64,000 nt of DNA from Pseudanabaenaceae cyanobacterium SKYG29. GTDB lineage: Bacteria; Cyanobacteriota; Cyanobacteriia; Pseudanabaenales; Pseudanabaenaceae. Where the stretch lies: assembly GCA_025055675.1 (NCBI GenBank), contig JANWWT010000007.1:62001-126000 (forward strand). Direction: 5' to 3'. A program made the translations under genes and the position numbers. Under the pieces are notes generated by a model. The model was not told where the DNA came from. It searched no databases and worked only from the letters and a program-made list of their open reading frames with translations. Of the stretch, positions 30,423 to 38,484 are shown piece after piece. How positions within the stretch are numbered: the stretch's first letter is position 1; every line of letters starts with the position of its first letter.

Positions 30423-30581
30423 TTACTTCTTGGTGTTTTCCGGCGCAAAAGGATTGTTACCCCGGGCACCAAAGAGTTTGGCTTCACCCCGCAGCGCCGC
30501 CCCAATAATGTTGTAAGCAGCCCACAGCACTACTAACACTACCGGTGCTAACACAATTAACGGTCTTAAATCAATGTCCAT
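30423..30581 (-). CDS. psbY: Photosystem II protein Y-like small membrane protein
   Basis: 52 residues, MDIDLRPLIVLAPVV at the start. One transmembrane helix spans about residues 7-30 (LIVLAPVVLVVLWAAYNIIG). A charged stromal-side tail follows, ending ENTKK. The N-terminal pattern MDxDxRxxxVLAPxxxxxxWAxxNI matches cyanobacterial PsbY, a single-helix subunit at the edge of photosystem II. The tail is longer than the ~40-residue PsbY I know, which leaves some doubt. A strong Shine-Dalgarno AAGGAG (30590-30595) sits 8 nt before the ATG. The gene is divergent from uppP. Confidence 0.72.
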   Translation of the reverse strand: MDIDLRPLIVLAPVVLVVLWAAYNIIGAALRGEAKLFGARGNNPFAPENTKK

Positions 30582-30633
30582 ACTGTATTCTCCTTAACCA
30601 TCTATCCTTGATTATCGCAGTTTCACCAGGACC

Positions 30634-31437
30634 ATGGCATATCTACAGGCAATTTTCTTAGGCTTAGTGCAAGGTATCACTGAGTTTTTACCCATCAGCA
30701 GTACGGCCCATCTCTTGGTCGTAACGCAAATCTGGGGCTGGCAGGAAGTAGGGGAAAAGTATTATGTCGATGCCATGCAATTTGGCAGTGTGGTAGCGGT
30801 AATTCTCTATTTTTATAATGACATCCGGTTGCTGGTGGCAGGCACTGTTCAAGCCTGCAAAACTAAGGACTGGCAAGGGGAGGAATGGCGCATCACTGCA
30901 GGGATTGTGGTGGGGACAGTGCCCGTTTTAGTGTTGGGGTTTATATTCCGCCATGTAATTCCTGAAAGCCCGATCGTGATTGGGGTCACTTCAATTGTCA
31001 TGGCGATTCTCCTGGGGCTAGCTGAACTAAAAGGTACGAGGAAACGCAGCTTTGCCGATTTACAAATTTGGGACGGGCTGTGGGTAGGCTTGGGACAAAC
31101 CATTGCCCTTATCCCTGGGGCATCCCGATCGGGTACCACTCTAACTACTGCCCTGTTCCTGGGGCTAGAACGCCAGACCGCTGCTCGGTTTTCCTTCCTC
31201 TTGGGCATTCCCACTTTGACTATTGCTACTTTATTTCAATCCCGGCAAGCCTTTGGTCACAGGGATACCCTTCTTCTTTTAGGTGTAGGTATGATTTCCT
31301 CTTTTGTATTCTCCTATTTAGCGATCGCCTGGCTATTGCGGTTTTTTCAGACTAAAAGTAGTTGGGTGTTCATCTGGTACCGTCTCACTTTTGGCATAGT
31401 CTTAATTGCTAGTAAGTTACTACTGCCGTGGCAATAA
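30634..31437 (+). CDS. uppP: Undecaprenyl-diphosphatase
   Basis: 267 residues with about eight membrane spans. UppP (BacA) removes a phosphate from undecaprenyl pyrophosphate to recycle the peptidoglycan lipid carrier. Signature segments are LGLVQGITEFLPISSTAHLL at the N-terminus (catalytic Glu in this region) and PGASRSGTT in the middle, the phosphate-binding loop. AGGA precedes the ATG. Confidence 0.96.
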   Translation: MAYLQAIFLGLVQGITEFLPISSTAHLLVVTQIWGWQEVGEKYYVDAMQFGSVVAVILYFYNDIRLLVAGTVQACKTKDWQGEEWRITAGIVVGTVPVLVLGFIFRHVIPESPIVIGVTSIVMAILLGLAELKGTRKRSFADLQIWDGLWVGLGQTIALIPGASRSGTTLTTALFLGLERQTAARFSFLLGIPTLTIATLFQSRQAFGHRDTLLLLGVGMISSFVFSYLAIAWLLRFFQTKSSWVFIWYRLTFGIVLIASKLLLPWQ

Positions 31438-31492
31438 ATTAGAAATTAGTAGCAAAAAATACACCCCTCAACCCTTATCTAGCAATACTTTC

Positions 31493-31512
31493 TCAATAAA
31501 GAATCTTATTGA
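31493..31512. promoter_or_regulatory. Palindromic operator candidate upstream of dpsA
   Basis: TCAATAA, a 6-nt spacer and TTATTGA form a perfect 7-bp inverted repeat. Its right arm covers the first four bases of the -35 box of the dpsA promoter, so a bound protein would block RNA polymerase. AT-rich palindromes in this position fit a Fur/PerR-type or other dimeric repressor, which is inference. Confidence 0.55.
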
Positions 31513-31538
31513 CAATAGTCTGAGGTTTCATCTATAAT
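31509..31538 (+). promoter_or_regulatory. Consensus sigma70-type promoter of dpsA
   Basis: TTGACA (31509-31514) and TATAAT (31533-31538) are both perfect consensus hexamers with an 18-bp spacer. The dpsA ATG lies 45 bp downstream of the -10 box. GGGGGA near 31571 serves as the ribosome-binding site. Confidence 0.8.
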
Positions 31539-31582
31539 CAGGCTAGTAAACACTCAGCATGTTTTATAGAGGGGGAACAATC

Positions 31583-32131
31583 ATGGCAATTGCGACTACA
31601 CCGGTGCAGGCGTGGGGGACGGTAAAGGCTAATGTCATTGGTTTAGAAACCGATGTCACTGTCCCCATTTGTGAAGGGATGAACATTGCTCTAGCCAGTT
31701 TCCAAGCTTTGCAAATTCAGTATCAAAAGCATCATTTTGTGGTGGAAGGCAGTGAATTTTATATGCTGCACCAGTGGTTCCAAGAAAGTGCCGATGAGGT
31801 GCGCGACCACATCCACACGATCGGGGAGCGGTTGAACGGTTTGGGTGGTGTACCTGTAGCTAGTTTTGCCCGTTTAGCAGAGTTGTGCTGTTTTACCCCT
31901 GAACCTGATGGAGCTTTTACCTGTCGCGAGATGCTCAGCCATGACCTGGAAGCCGAACAGGCTTTGGTTAATCTCCTGCGGCGGTTAGCAGCGCAGGCAG
32001 AGAGCTTAGGAGATAGAGCTACCCGTTACATGTATGAACAAATCCTCATGAAGACAGAGGAGAGAGCTTACCACAACGCTCACTTCTTGGCGCAAGACAG
32101 CCTCACCTTGGGATTTGTTGCCCGCGCTTAA
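31583..32131 (+). CDS. dpsA: DpsA-type ferritin-like DNA-protection protein
   Basis: 182 residues from ATG 31583 ([12 protein letters not shown]); GGGGGAACAATC precedes it. The frame is open 8 codons further upstream. Dps proteins form 12-subunit cages that oxidise and store iron with H2O2 and protect DNA. Ferroxidase residues are visible in [18 protein letters not shown] and in the spaced [20 protein letters not shown]. The C-terminal ~50 residues carry extra His (AYHNAHFL), as in cyanobacterial DpsA with its haem/iron role. The promoter and operator candidate are listed separately. Confidence 0.94.
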   Translation: MAIATTPVQAWGTVKANVIGLETDVTVPICEGMNIALASFQALQIQYQKHHFVVEGSEFYMLHQWFQESADEVRDHIHTIGERLNGLGGVPVASFARLAELCCFTPEPDGAFTCREMLSHDLEAEQALVNLLRRLAAQAESLGDRATRYMYEQILMKTEERAYHNAHFLAQDSLTLGFVARA

Positions 32132-32142
32132 GTTACCCTTGC

Positions 32143-32167
32143 CCCCCAGTCACCCAAGGATTGGGGG
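32143..32167 (+). terminator. GC-rich hairpin after dpsA
   Basis: CCCCCA and TGGGGG form a 6-bp GC-rich stem with a 13-nt loop 11 nt after the dpsA stop. No T-run follows, so termination strength is uncertain. Confidence 0.35.
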
Positions 32168-32261
32168 TAAACACCGTACTGGCAGGGGCTGTAGGTTTAG
32201 ACCCAAAATTTTAAGCAACATTTGCTATGATATTTGTCTGTCTATAAAGTAGTGGAGATAA

Positions 32262-32513
32262 ATGGTCAAACTGCGGCTCAAACGCTTTGGCAAGAAGGGA
32301 AAACCTACCTTTCGCATCATTGCTATTCACAGTACCACCCGTCGCCAAGCCATTCCTTTGGAGGAACTGGGCTTCTATGACCCCCGCACTAAGGAGACCC
32401 GCCTGGATGTGGAGGGGATTAAGCGTCGCCTATCCCAAGGGGCACAACCCACCGATCCCGTCCGTCGTCTTCTGGAAAAGGCTAACATCCTAGAACCGAT
32501 CGCCCGTGGTTGA
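32262..32513 (+). CDS. rpsP: 30S ribosomal protein S16
   Basis: 83 residues, the normal bS16 size. Family segments are [28 protein letters not shown] and [22 protein letters not shown] lies 5 nt before the ATG. The stop overlaps the GTG start of the KH-domain gene by 8 bp; the S16-KH pairing is common in bacteria. Confidence 0.98.
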   Translation: MVKLRLKRFGKKGKPTFRIIAIHSTTRRQAIPLEELGFYDPRTKETRLDVEGIKRRLSQGAQPTDPVRRLLEKANILEPIARG

Positions 32514-32802
32514 TTTCTACAGACTCAGTCACTTTGTCTTTGCCTCCCTAGTAGAGGACCGAGAAGAATTGGCAATCGATTGCGAAACAACGGGGGGAGG
32601 ACGTTATGTCCTAGTGCGGGTTGCTGTAGCTGACAACGATCGGGAGCGGGTGATTGGTAAAGGGGGCAGGACTCTTAACTTAATTAAGACAATTCTGGGA
32701 CTGGCTGCTAAAAATAGTGGTCAAACTGTGGAACTCAACCTCTACACGGAGGAAAGTGGGTCATCCTCACCGCGTAAATCCCGCCGCAGCCGCCACCGCT
32801 AG
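32506..32802 (+). CDS. KH-domain RNA-binding protein (KhpA/YlqC family)
   Basis: 98 residues from GTG 32506, overlapping rpsP by 8 bp. One KH domain with the GxxG loop in [18 protein letters not shown] basic Ser/Arg/Lys tail ([13 protein letters not shown]) ends the protein and could add RNA affinity. KhpA proteins bind RNA with KhpB/Jag in other bacteria; the partner is not in this window. The position after rpsP is typical of the family. Confidence 0.92.
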   Translation: MVDFYRLSHFVFASLVEDREELAIDCETTGGGRYVLVRVAVADNDRERVIGKGGRTLNLIKTILGLAAKNSGQTVELNLYTEESGSSSPRKSRRSRHR

Positions 32803-32818
32803 ATTCAGATAAGACTAC

Positions 32819-33913
32819 TTAACTATCACTATCAGTCAAGTTTTCTCCTTGAGGCTGTATAGTCTCAGTTTCTGTTGTAAATACCAGCTCAGGTATATCA
32901 GGGGAAGAGGATTCGATAGAAGAGGGCGATAGCTTTTGCTGTGCTGGAGATGGTGCTGACACTACAGCGATCGGTTCTGTAGACTTCTGCTGTCCTGCTG
33001 TTGTCGTCGGTTCATCTGGGGTGGTCTCTGGCTGGCTTTCCTCGGTCACTGCTGGTGCTTCTCTTTGTTCCTCTCTAGTCACTGTTGCTTCTTCTGAGAT
33101 AGTCTCTGGCTGGCTGCGCTCAGTCATTACTGTTACTGTCATTGGGGCAGACTCCGTTGTTTTTTCTGGGGTAGTCTCTGGTTGGCTTTGCCCAGTTACT
33201 GCTGGCGCTTCCCTGTGTTCCTCTTCAGCTGCCGTCGCTGTCCTTGGTTCAGAATCATCTATTACTGCCTCTGATTGGGTAGTAGCAGCTTGCTGGGCTG
33301 TCGTATCTGAGGTAAAGCTCCATAGATGTTGACGGGGTGCACCCAGAAGAGTAAAGTCTTCCTTAACTTTTTGGGGGTTATATTCCTCTTCTAGTTCGCT
33401 GGCAGGGAGAACCAGGATTCGTAATGCCACAACCCCTAACTGGGCACAGACATTAGCTACGAGAAAGAAGGTTAACGCCCAGAGAATTCCGAAAAATCGC
33501 CATCCACTGGGAAAAGGAGCAATAGCAGCAGCCAGAGGAGCAGCAATGTAGAGCTGACGGAAGATGGAATAGAGCAGAATTCCCACAAATAGAGCAATCC
33601 AACCCGTGGCAGGCCGTTTGACAATAGCTAAAATTTGCCGCTGGCGGAGATTAAGGTACTCTGGGGATTGATACATCAGCCCCAAGCTAAAAGGGTAGAA
33701 GGGGCGCTGCCACTGTTGCCACACGGTATAAGCAATGATGGGGATAGCCAAAATAGGCATCTCCAGCCAGCTGGGCAGCAGGGGGTCTCCCACCGCTAAA
33801 CCTGCCATTGTCAATATCAGAGCCAGGGGCAGTACTGCTAGGAGGGATAGATGTGCCCATAGAAACAGTTCACTGCTCTGTTGTCGTTGTAGGAATTGCT
33901 CTAGGATGGTCAT
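32819..33913 (-). CDS. Membrane protein with long low-complexity acidic tail
   Basis: 364 residues from ATG 33911-33913 (MTILEQFLQRQQSSELF). The first ~185 residues contain about four membrane helices (LSLLAVLPLALILTMAGLAV; MPILAIPIIAYTVW; WIALFVGILLYSIF; FFGILWALTFFLVANVCAQLG). The remainder is a Thr/Glu/Pro/Ser/Gln-rich tail with imperfect repeats (EREAPAVT-like and SQPETTP units). It matches the cyanobacterial 'low-complexity tail membrane protein' type, whose function is unknown. It is divergent from the S2P-like gene with only 32 bp between starts. Confidence 0.8.
   Translation of the reverse strand: MTILEQFLQRQQSSELFLWAHLSLLAVLPLALILTMAGLAVGDPLLPSWLEMPILAIPIIAYTVWQQWQRPFYPFSLGLMYQSPEYLNLRQRQILAIVKRPATGWIALFVGILLYSIFRQLYIAAPLAAAIAPFPSGWRFFGILWALTFFLVANVCAQLGVVALRILVLPASELEEEYNPQKVKEDFTLLGAPRQHLWSFTSDTTAQQAATTQSEAVIDDSEPRTATAAEEEHREAPAVTGQSQPETTPEKTTESAPMTVTVMTERSQPETISEEATVTREEQREAPAVTEESQPETTPDEPTTTAGQQKSTEPIAVVSAPSPAQQKLSPSSIESSSPDIPELVFTTETETIQPQGENLTDSDS
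33015..33224 (-). repeat. Imperfect 60-bp direct repeat, 150 bp apart
   Basis: The blocks 33015-33074 and 33165-33224 align without gaps and differ at roughly ten positions. They encode the repeated SQPETTP and EREAPAVT-like units of the low-complexity tail. A shorter third copy begins near 33100. Confidence 0.75.
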
Positions 33914-33945
33914 AGGTCTTCTGCTCGCCAACTCCGAATTATTGT

Positions 33946-35178
33946 ATGGGAATGAGTGCAAACTTTAGCAGTAATCTGGAATTTGTTAACCCATACTGGC
34001 TCTGTCTGTGTTGGGGCATTGCGATCGGCAGTGCCCTGTATGCCTACTGGGGGCAGTCGCAGGCAAAGGGAGTTGTTTGGCTGGTGGGTATTCCCATTTT
34101 TTTTTCCATCGCTGCTCTCCTGTTACCTATACCAACTACAACTCAGGGGGGAATAGTTTTAGGTTACTTAACAATTGTGCAATTGTGGCTCCTTGGTTCC
34201 CGACCCCAGTTAGTCGTCAGCCCCCCTGAGCAGGCTACCATTTACCGCTGTTTTGCTGATAGTTTGTTTAACTTAGAATCTATTCACATCACTTCCGATC
34301 GTTTAATCTGTGTGGGCAGATTTCGCAGTGATAATTATTCCCTCATCCAACAGCAATTGCAGACACGGTTTGATCATTTATTGCCCCAACAATACTATGT
34401 AGCAGTTGCTCAGGGTGTGTTTCAATCACCTAGTTGTCATCTCTTGCCTGTCCCTAGACAGAACTCGATGTTATTGTGGCTATCACGTTTTCTAGCAGCA
34501 GTGGGGGCTGTTTTGATGATGCAGAAGAATTGGTTATATGTGCTGTGTATTCTTGCTATTTTAGTGGGCAGGGAGTGGGCGCGGGCAAGAGTAGGGGGAC
34601 GGTTACAGCTATCACCATTGTTGACTATTCCTGGCAATGTTGCTTTTCCGATCCTAGGGATGGGACGGCATACAACTATTCCTGCTCCCGATCGCCGTTT
34701 TCTATTTTGGTTCGGTCTCACACCAGCCGTGGTAGGGCTAGTTTTATCTTTGTTGTTGTTGGTGCCAGGTTACCTGGGGGCAGAACCGAGAGCCGAGGCA
34801 GTCAGTTTTCCCAATTGGTTAGGGGGTATGTTGGGGGCGAAACTGGGGGGACTACCTCCTTGGGCTGAGGCGGGTTGGCATGGTCTGTTGATTACTGGGT
34901 TGGGTCTGCTACCGATCGGGCAGTTGGAGGGGGGACACCTGCTCCATAGTTTAGTGGGCAGTGCCAAGGCAACTTTAGTCAGTCGGATTAGCCGCGTGGT
35001 GTTACTGGCAGTGAGTTTAGTACACTACCACATATTATTGCTGCCTGCTTTAGGAGCGTTCTGGGTGGATGTAGACCGTACACCAGCGGGCAATGACCTT
35101 GATGAACTGCCAGAAGCCTATGATCTCTGTGCCATCGCCTGTTTGGGCTTGGGTCTATTGATTCTCTTCCCTGGGTGA
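33946..35178 (+). CDS. Site-2-protease-like membrane protein lacking zinc-ligand histidines
   Basis: 410 residues, multiple membrane helices, starting at ATG 33946 or 33952. The layout follows the cyanobacterial/chloroplast EGY-type M50 group. The position of the zinc motif HExxH is taken by REWAR (R209-E210-x-x-R213), so both histidines are arginine. The second family motif survives as LLPIGQLEGGHLLHSLVG (residues ~321-338), with Glu where the catalytic-site Asp is expected. Flanking helices such as WAEAGWHGLLITGLGLLP are well kept. It is therefore probably a non-catalytic homologue, like plant EGY3. The stop overlaps the start of recF (TGATG). Confidence 0.8.
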   Translation: MGMSANFSSNLEFVNPYWLCLCWGIAIGSALYAYWGQSQAKGVVWLVGIPIFFSIAALLLPIPTTTQGGIVLGYLTIVQLWLLGSRPQLVVSPPEQATIYRCFADSLFNLESIHITSDRLICVGRFRSDNYSLIQQQLQTRFDHLLPQQYYVAVAQGVFQSPSCHLLPVPRQNSMLLWLSRFLAAVGAVLMMQKNWLYVLCILAILVGREWARARVGGRLQLSPLLTIPGNVAFPILGMGRHTTIPAPDRRFLFWFGLTPAVVGLVLSLLLLVPGYLGAEPRAEAVSFPNWLGGMLGAKLGGLPPWAEAGWHGLLITGLGLLPIGQLEGGHLLHSLVGSAKATLVSRISRVVLLAVSLVHYHILLLPALGAFWVDVDRTPAGNDLDELPEAYDLCAIACLGLGLLILFPG

Positions 35179-36302
35179 TGTTCCTCCAGCAATTACAACT
35201 GCAGAGCTTTCGCAACTACACAGACCAACTCGTAGTATTTGACCAACCAAAAACGATCGTAGTGGGAGCTAATGCCCAGGGTAAGTCAAATCTATTGGAA
35301 GCTATTCAACTGTTGGCAGTGTTGCAATCATTTCGGGTGCACAGAGACAAGGATTTAGTGCAGTGGGGTCAGAGCCAAGGGGTGATTCACGGGAAATGTG
35401 TGCGGCGTTACAGTACAGTAGATTTATGCCTCCGTTTATTTCCCCAACAGCGGCGCACGATGGTAGTCAATGGGGTGGCAGTCAAAAGCAGAGATGAATT
35501 TCTAGGCAACCTCAATGCTGTCCTCTTTTCTGCCCTCGATTTGGAGTTAGTGCGGGGTAGCCCAGAGTATCGGCGGGACTGGTTAGATAGGGTGTTATTG
35601 CAATTGGAACCCCTCTACAGTCGGTTACAGCAGGCCTACCAACGAATTTTGCAGCAACGCAATGCCCTCCTCAAAAATATAAAACAGGGAAAGATGCGCT
35701 ATGACCCTGCTCAAATGGAGTTGTGGGACCAACAACTGGTCACGATCGGCAGCAAAGTGATGTGGCGGCGGCGGAAGTTAATCGATCGTCTATCTCCCCT
35801 TGCCCAGGCGTGGCATCGCACCATCAGTGCCACTGAAACTCTGAGCTTAAGCTATTTACCTCGCTTTCCCTGCAGTAACGACATCAACGCCATTCAAGCA
35901 GCCTTTTATGACCATTTGCAGTTACGGGCAGTTGCCGAACAACAGCAAGGCACCACTTTGGTTGGTCCCCATCGTGACGATGTGCAACTACAAATCAATG
36001 ACCAGCCTGCTAAAGAATACGCCTCCCAAGGACAACAGCGCACTCTCGTTCTGGCACTCAAACTGGCGGAATTAGAACTATTGCAGACTGTGATCGGTGA
36101 ACCGCCTCTGTTGTTACTCGATGATGTCCTAGCAGAACTTGACCTCAGTCGCCAACAAGCTCTACTGGCTGCCGTACAACCCGCTGCCCAGACAATTATC
36201 ACTACCACGCACCTACACAACTTTGCCGATCGGTGGCTCAACTCTGCCCAAATCTTGACTGTCAATGGCGGGCAAATTCAGGTCAGTAAGAAATTGGTTT
36301 GA
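35178..36302 (+). CDS. recF: DNA replication and repair protein RecF
   Basis: 374 residues from ATG 35178, overlapping the previous stop by 1 nt; a GTG at 35175 is also in frame. RecF is an SMC-like ATPase that loads RecA at gaps. Walker A is VVGANAQGKSNLLEAIQ. The signature and Walker B lie at SQGQQRTLVLALKLAEL and LLLLDDVLAELD. LFSALDLELVRGSPEYRRDW is also typical. Coupling with a membrane S2P homologue is unusual and may only be local gene packing. Confidence 0.96.
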   Translation: MFLQQLQLQSFRNYTDQLVVFDQPKTIVVGANAQGKSNLLEAIQLLAVLQSFRVHRDKDLVQWGQSQGVIHGKCVRRYSTVDLCLRLFPQQRRTMVVNGVAVKSRDEFLGNLNAVLFSALDLELVRGSPEYRRDWLDRVLLQLEPLYSRLQQAYQRILQQRNALLKNIKQGKMRYDPAQMELWDQQLVTIGSKVMWRRRKLIDRLSPLAQAWHRTISATETLSLSYLPRFPCSNDINAIQAAFYDHLQLRAVAEQQQGTTLVGPHRDDVQLQINDQPAKEYASQGQQRTLVLALKLAELELLQTVIGEPPLLLLDDVLAELDLSRQQALLAAVQPAAQTIITTTHLHNFADRWLNSAQILTVNGGQIQVSKKLV

Positions 36303-36312
36303 CTAGGGCTGT

Positions 36313-36337
36313 GGTTGCCCAACGGGAGCGAGCAACC
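36313..36337 (+). terminator. Hairpin downstream of recF
   Basis: GGTTGC, a 13-nt loop and GCAACC form a perfect 6-bp stem, with an outer GGCT/AGCC pairing nearby and a short T-run (CCTTTAAT) after it. It may end the recF transcript. The rest of 36338-36496 shows no gene. Confidence 0.45.
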
Positions 36338-36496
36338 AAACTAGCCTTTAATCCCTGGTAGGTAAAAGTAAATTGCAACTGTACTCACGACTGACATACC
36401 CTAGCCGCAAGATTGCAGCTTCTCCATAGAGGTATACTCTCATAAATCGAGACAACCACTTGCTAATATGCTCTTCTGGGCAGGGGAGTACATATT

Positions 36497-36817
36497 CTAG
36501 CTTGCTGAGCATTGGGGCATGGTCTGGAGCGTTTTCAGTTGGTTTTTGGCTGCCTGGGCAATTTTTTCCAGATTGGCGATTTCCTGTTGTGTCTCTTTCA
36601 CTTTTGCTTGAAAGTTATCCCATTGACGGCGGGAGATGGCTCCCTCTTGGTGCAGCATAGTCATTGTTTTTGTCCGCTGTTGTAATTTGGCTAAATCCGC
36701 CCGCAGGGTCTGCAGAGCTGTCTGTGCCTGGAACAAGGTTTCTTCTGTCTGGCGCAGGAAGGGTAGGCAGGAGGGGTGCACAGCGAGTAACAGAGAAAGA
36801 TAACCGCCCCAAAGCAT
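36497..36817 (-). CDS. Small secreted helical-hairpin protein resembling an HlyD-type coiled coil
   Basis: 106 residues from ATG 36815-36817. The first ~22 residues (MLWGGYLSLLLAVHPSCLPF) look like a signal peptide or membrane anchor. Two helices follow, TLFQAQTALQTLRADLAKLQQ and DNFQAKVKETQQEIANLEK, joined by LHQEGAISRRQW. That joint matches the tip of the alpha-helical hairpin in HlyD/RND membrane-fusion proteins, but the lipoyl and barrel domains are absent. It lies 113 bp downstream of the Ca2+/H+ antiporter gene. The function is unknown; it may be an independent periplasmic helper or a remnant. Confidence 0.6.
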   Translation of the reverse strand: MLWGGYLSLLLAVHPSCLPFLRQTEETLFQAQTALQTLRADLAKLQQRTKTMTMLHQEGAISRRQWDNFQAKVKETQQEIANLEKIAQAAKNQLKTLQTMPQCSAS

Positions 36818-36930
36818 TTTAGTTGACCTGTTTCTGTTGATGTTCCCGCAAAAGGTCTCTGGTTGGGCAGGACTATAGCCGTATCCAACCACTAGTATTC
36901 TTTCAGTTTAGAGCACAGTCGAAAATATCT

Positions 36931-38001
36931 CTAGGCAGGGTGGAAATAGAAAGTAATGCCCAAAACTAGGTAAGTAGCTAGGAGCAGTGCCCCTTCTAAC
37001 CAGTTAGAACTACCATCGGCGGTAATGGAATTGGCAATCAGCACGGCTATCCCCACTGCTAGGAGTTCAAAGGGATTAAAATTTAAGTCCATGGGTTGAC
37101 CAAGTACCCAGCCGAGCAGAACCAGTAGGGGAGCAACAAATAGAGCAATTTGCATACTAGAGCCTACAGCTACGGACATGGACAGTTCCATCTTGTTCTT
37201 CATGGCTACAGTCACCGCAGTGGCGTGTTCTGCCGCATTACCCACAACAGGTAGTAAGATCACCCCTGTAAATAAAGCAGTTAGCCCTAAACTCTCAGTC
37301 GCTTCCTCCAGGGTATCTACTAATAACTCGGACTCGATGGCAATCAATACCGTTGCTGCCAGCAGTACGCCAATCCACAGCCAGAGGTTGACTTTACTGG
37401 GGTCATGTTCTGTTTCCTCTAATTCCACCATACCCACATCGTACAAGTAGGCGTGAGTTTTCATAGAAAATAACAGGGTAGACAGGTAAACCAGAATAAG
37501 CACGATCGATACTGCTACCGATAGTCCCTGTAGTTTGGACTCGGTGACACCAGCAGTAAAGAAATTGAAGCCCGTGGGCAACAAAATGGCTACGACGGCT
37601 AAGTTCATCACCGAAGCATTTACCCGTGCCATGGTCGGTTGAAAGTTCTGTTCTTTGTAGCGCAAGCCTCCCAGTAACATCGACAGACCCATCACCAACA
37701 GTAGGTTGCCAATAATAGAACCAGTTAAACTTGCCTTGACAATGTTGACAAACCCCGACTTGAGAGCAACGATGCTGATAATCAGTTCTGTAGCATTACC
37801 AAAAGTAGCATTGAGTAGTCCCCCCCAGGAGGGACCCAAAACTACAGCAATTTCCTCTGTGGCTGTACTTAACCAGGAGGCAAGGGGTATGATAGCTAAA
37901 CAGGAAGTACAAAACACTAACGCTGCCCCCCCATGGAAAAAAAACGCCCCGATCGACAGGGGAATAAACAACAGGAGCAAGTAGGAAAGCCAATTTTTCA
38001 T
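36931..38001 (-). CDS. Ca2+/H+ antiporter (CaCA/CAX family)
   Basis: 356 residues from ATG 37999-38001 (MKNWLSYLLLLFIPL), with about eleven hydrophobic spans. The two inverted alpha-repeats carry GNATELIISIVALKSG and GNAAEHATAVTVAMKNK, the cation-binding signatures of CAX exchangers. It should export Ca2+ from the cytoplasm in exchange for protons. The start lies 15 bp from the divergent OmpA-like gene, so the two must share control sequences within their 5' ends. Confidence 0.93.
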   Translation of the reverse strand: MKNWLSYLLLLFIPLSIGAFFFHGGAALVFCTSCLAIIPLASWLSTATEEIAVVLGPSWGGLLNATFGNATELIISIVALKSGFVNIVKASLTGSIIGNLLLVMGLSMLLGGLRYKEQNFQPTMARVNASVMNLAVVAILLPTGFNFFTAGVTESKLQGLSVAVSIVLILVYLSTLLFSMKTHAYLYDVGMVELEETEHDPSKVNLWLWIGVLLAATVLIAIESELLVDTLEEATESLGLTALFTGVILLPVVGNAAEHATAVTVAMKNKMELSMSVAVGSSMQIALFVAPLLVLLGWVLGQPMDLNFNPFELLAVGIAVLIANSITADGSSNWLEGALLLATYLVLGITFYFHPA

Positions 38002-38016
38002 CGTCACCAGCCGAAG

Positions 38017-38484
38017 ATGTCCAAACCTAAGGGTAGCACGAGAAGGACTCCCCACTCGCCCCTGGGTCTAGTCTTGGCGTTCGCCTTTTCTACAGGGCTA
38101 GGGATCGGGCTAGCACAATGGCAACCCCAGTGGTTTCCCCTCCTATGGGGCAATCACACCCCTCCGTCCGGTAAGCGCTTTGTCTTAGCCAGTAACCGCC
38201 TCTTTTTCCCTGTCGAAGCTACCCTCAGGCAGGAAGCCCTTCCCCTCCTCGACCAAATTGCCCAAAGCTTTCCTCCTAATCCCCGCAGCCATGTGCGTGT
38301 GGTGAGCTACTCCCGATCGGTGGATACACCCCAGGAAAGCCTTAATCTGTCCTACCGCCGCGCCCTAGCAGTAGAAAGTTATCTGCGGAGTAAAACAAAT
38401 AACGATCGGTATTATTGGTTTGCCAGTGCTGTTGCCAGTTCAGAGCCAGAAGAAGAGCGCCTTGAAATTATCATTAGCCCCTAG
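38017..38484 (+). CDS. Membrane-anchored OmpA-like domain protein
   Basis: 155 residues from ATG 38017 (MSKPKGSTRRTPHS). A basic N-terminus and one hydrophobic helix (LGLVLAFAFSTGLGIGLAQ) suggest an inner-membrane anchor or uncleaved signal. The rest resembles an OmpA/MotB peptidoglycan-binding fold: RQEALPLLDQIAQSFPP, VRVVSYSRSVDTPQESLNLSYRRALAVESYL. The usual Asn-rich NxxLSxxRA loop is kept as LNLSYRRALAV. The stop overlaps the convergent rseP stop by 4 bp. Confidence 0.75.
   Translation: MSKPKGSTRRTPHSPLGLVLAFAFSTGLGIGLAQWQPQWFPLLWGNHTPPSGKRFVLASNRLFFPVEATLRQEALPLLDQIAQSFPPNPRSHVRVVSYSRSVDTPQESLNLSYRRALAVESYLRSKTNNDRYYWFASAVASSEPEEERLEIIISP

Noticed and set aside
32143-32167. Strong rho-independent terminator after dpsA
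   Set aside because: The stem is GC-rich but no T-run follows, so it is listed only as a low-confidence hairpin.
34437-34868. Alternative frames on both strands within the S2P-like gene, as a possible sign of frameshift
   Set aside because: The main frame is uninterrupted for 410 codons with family motifs at both ends, so no frameshift is needed to explain the Arg-for-His changes.
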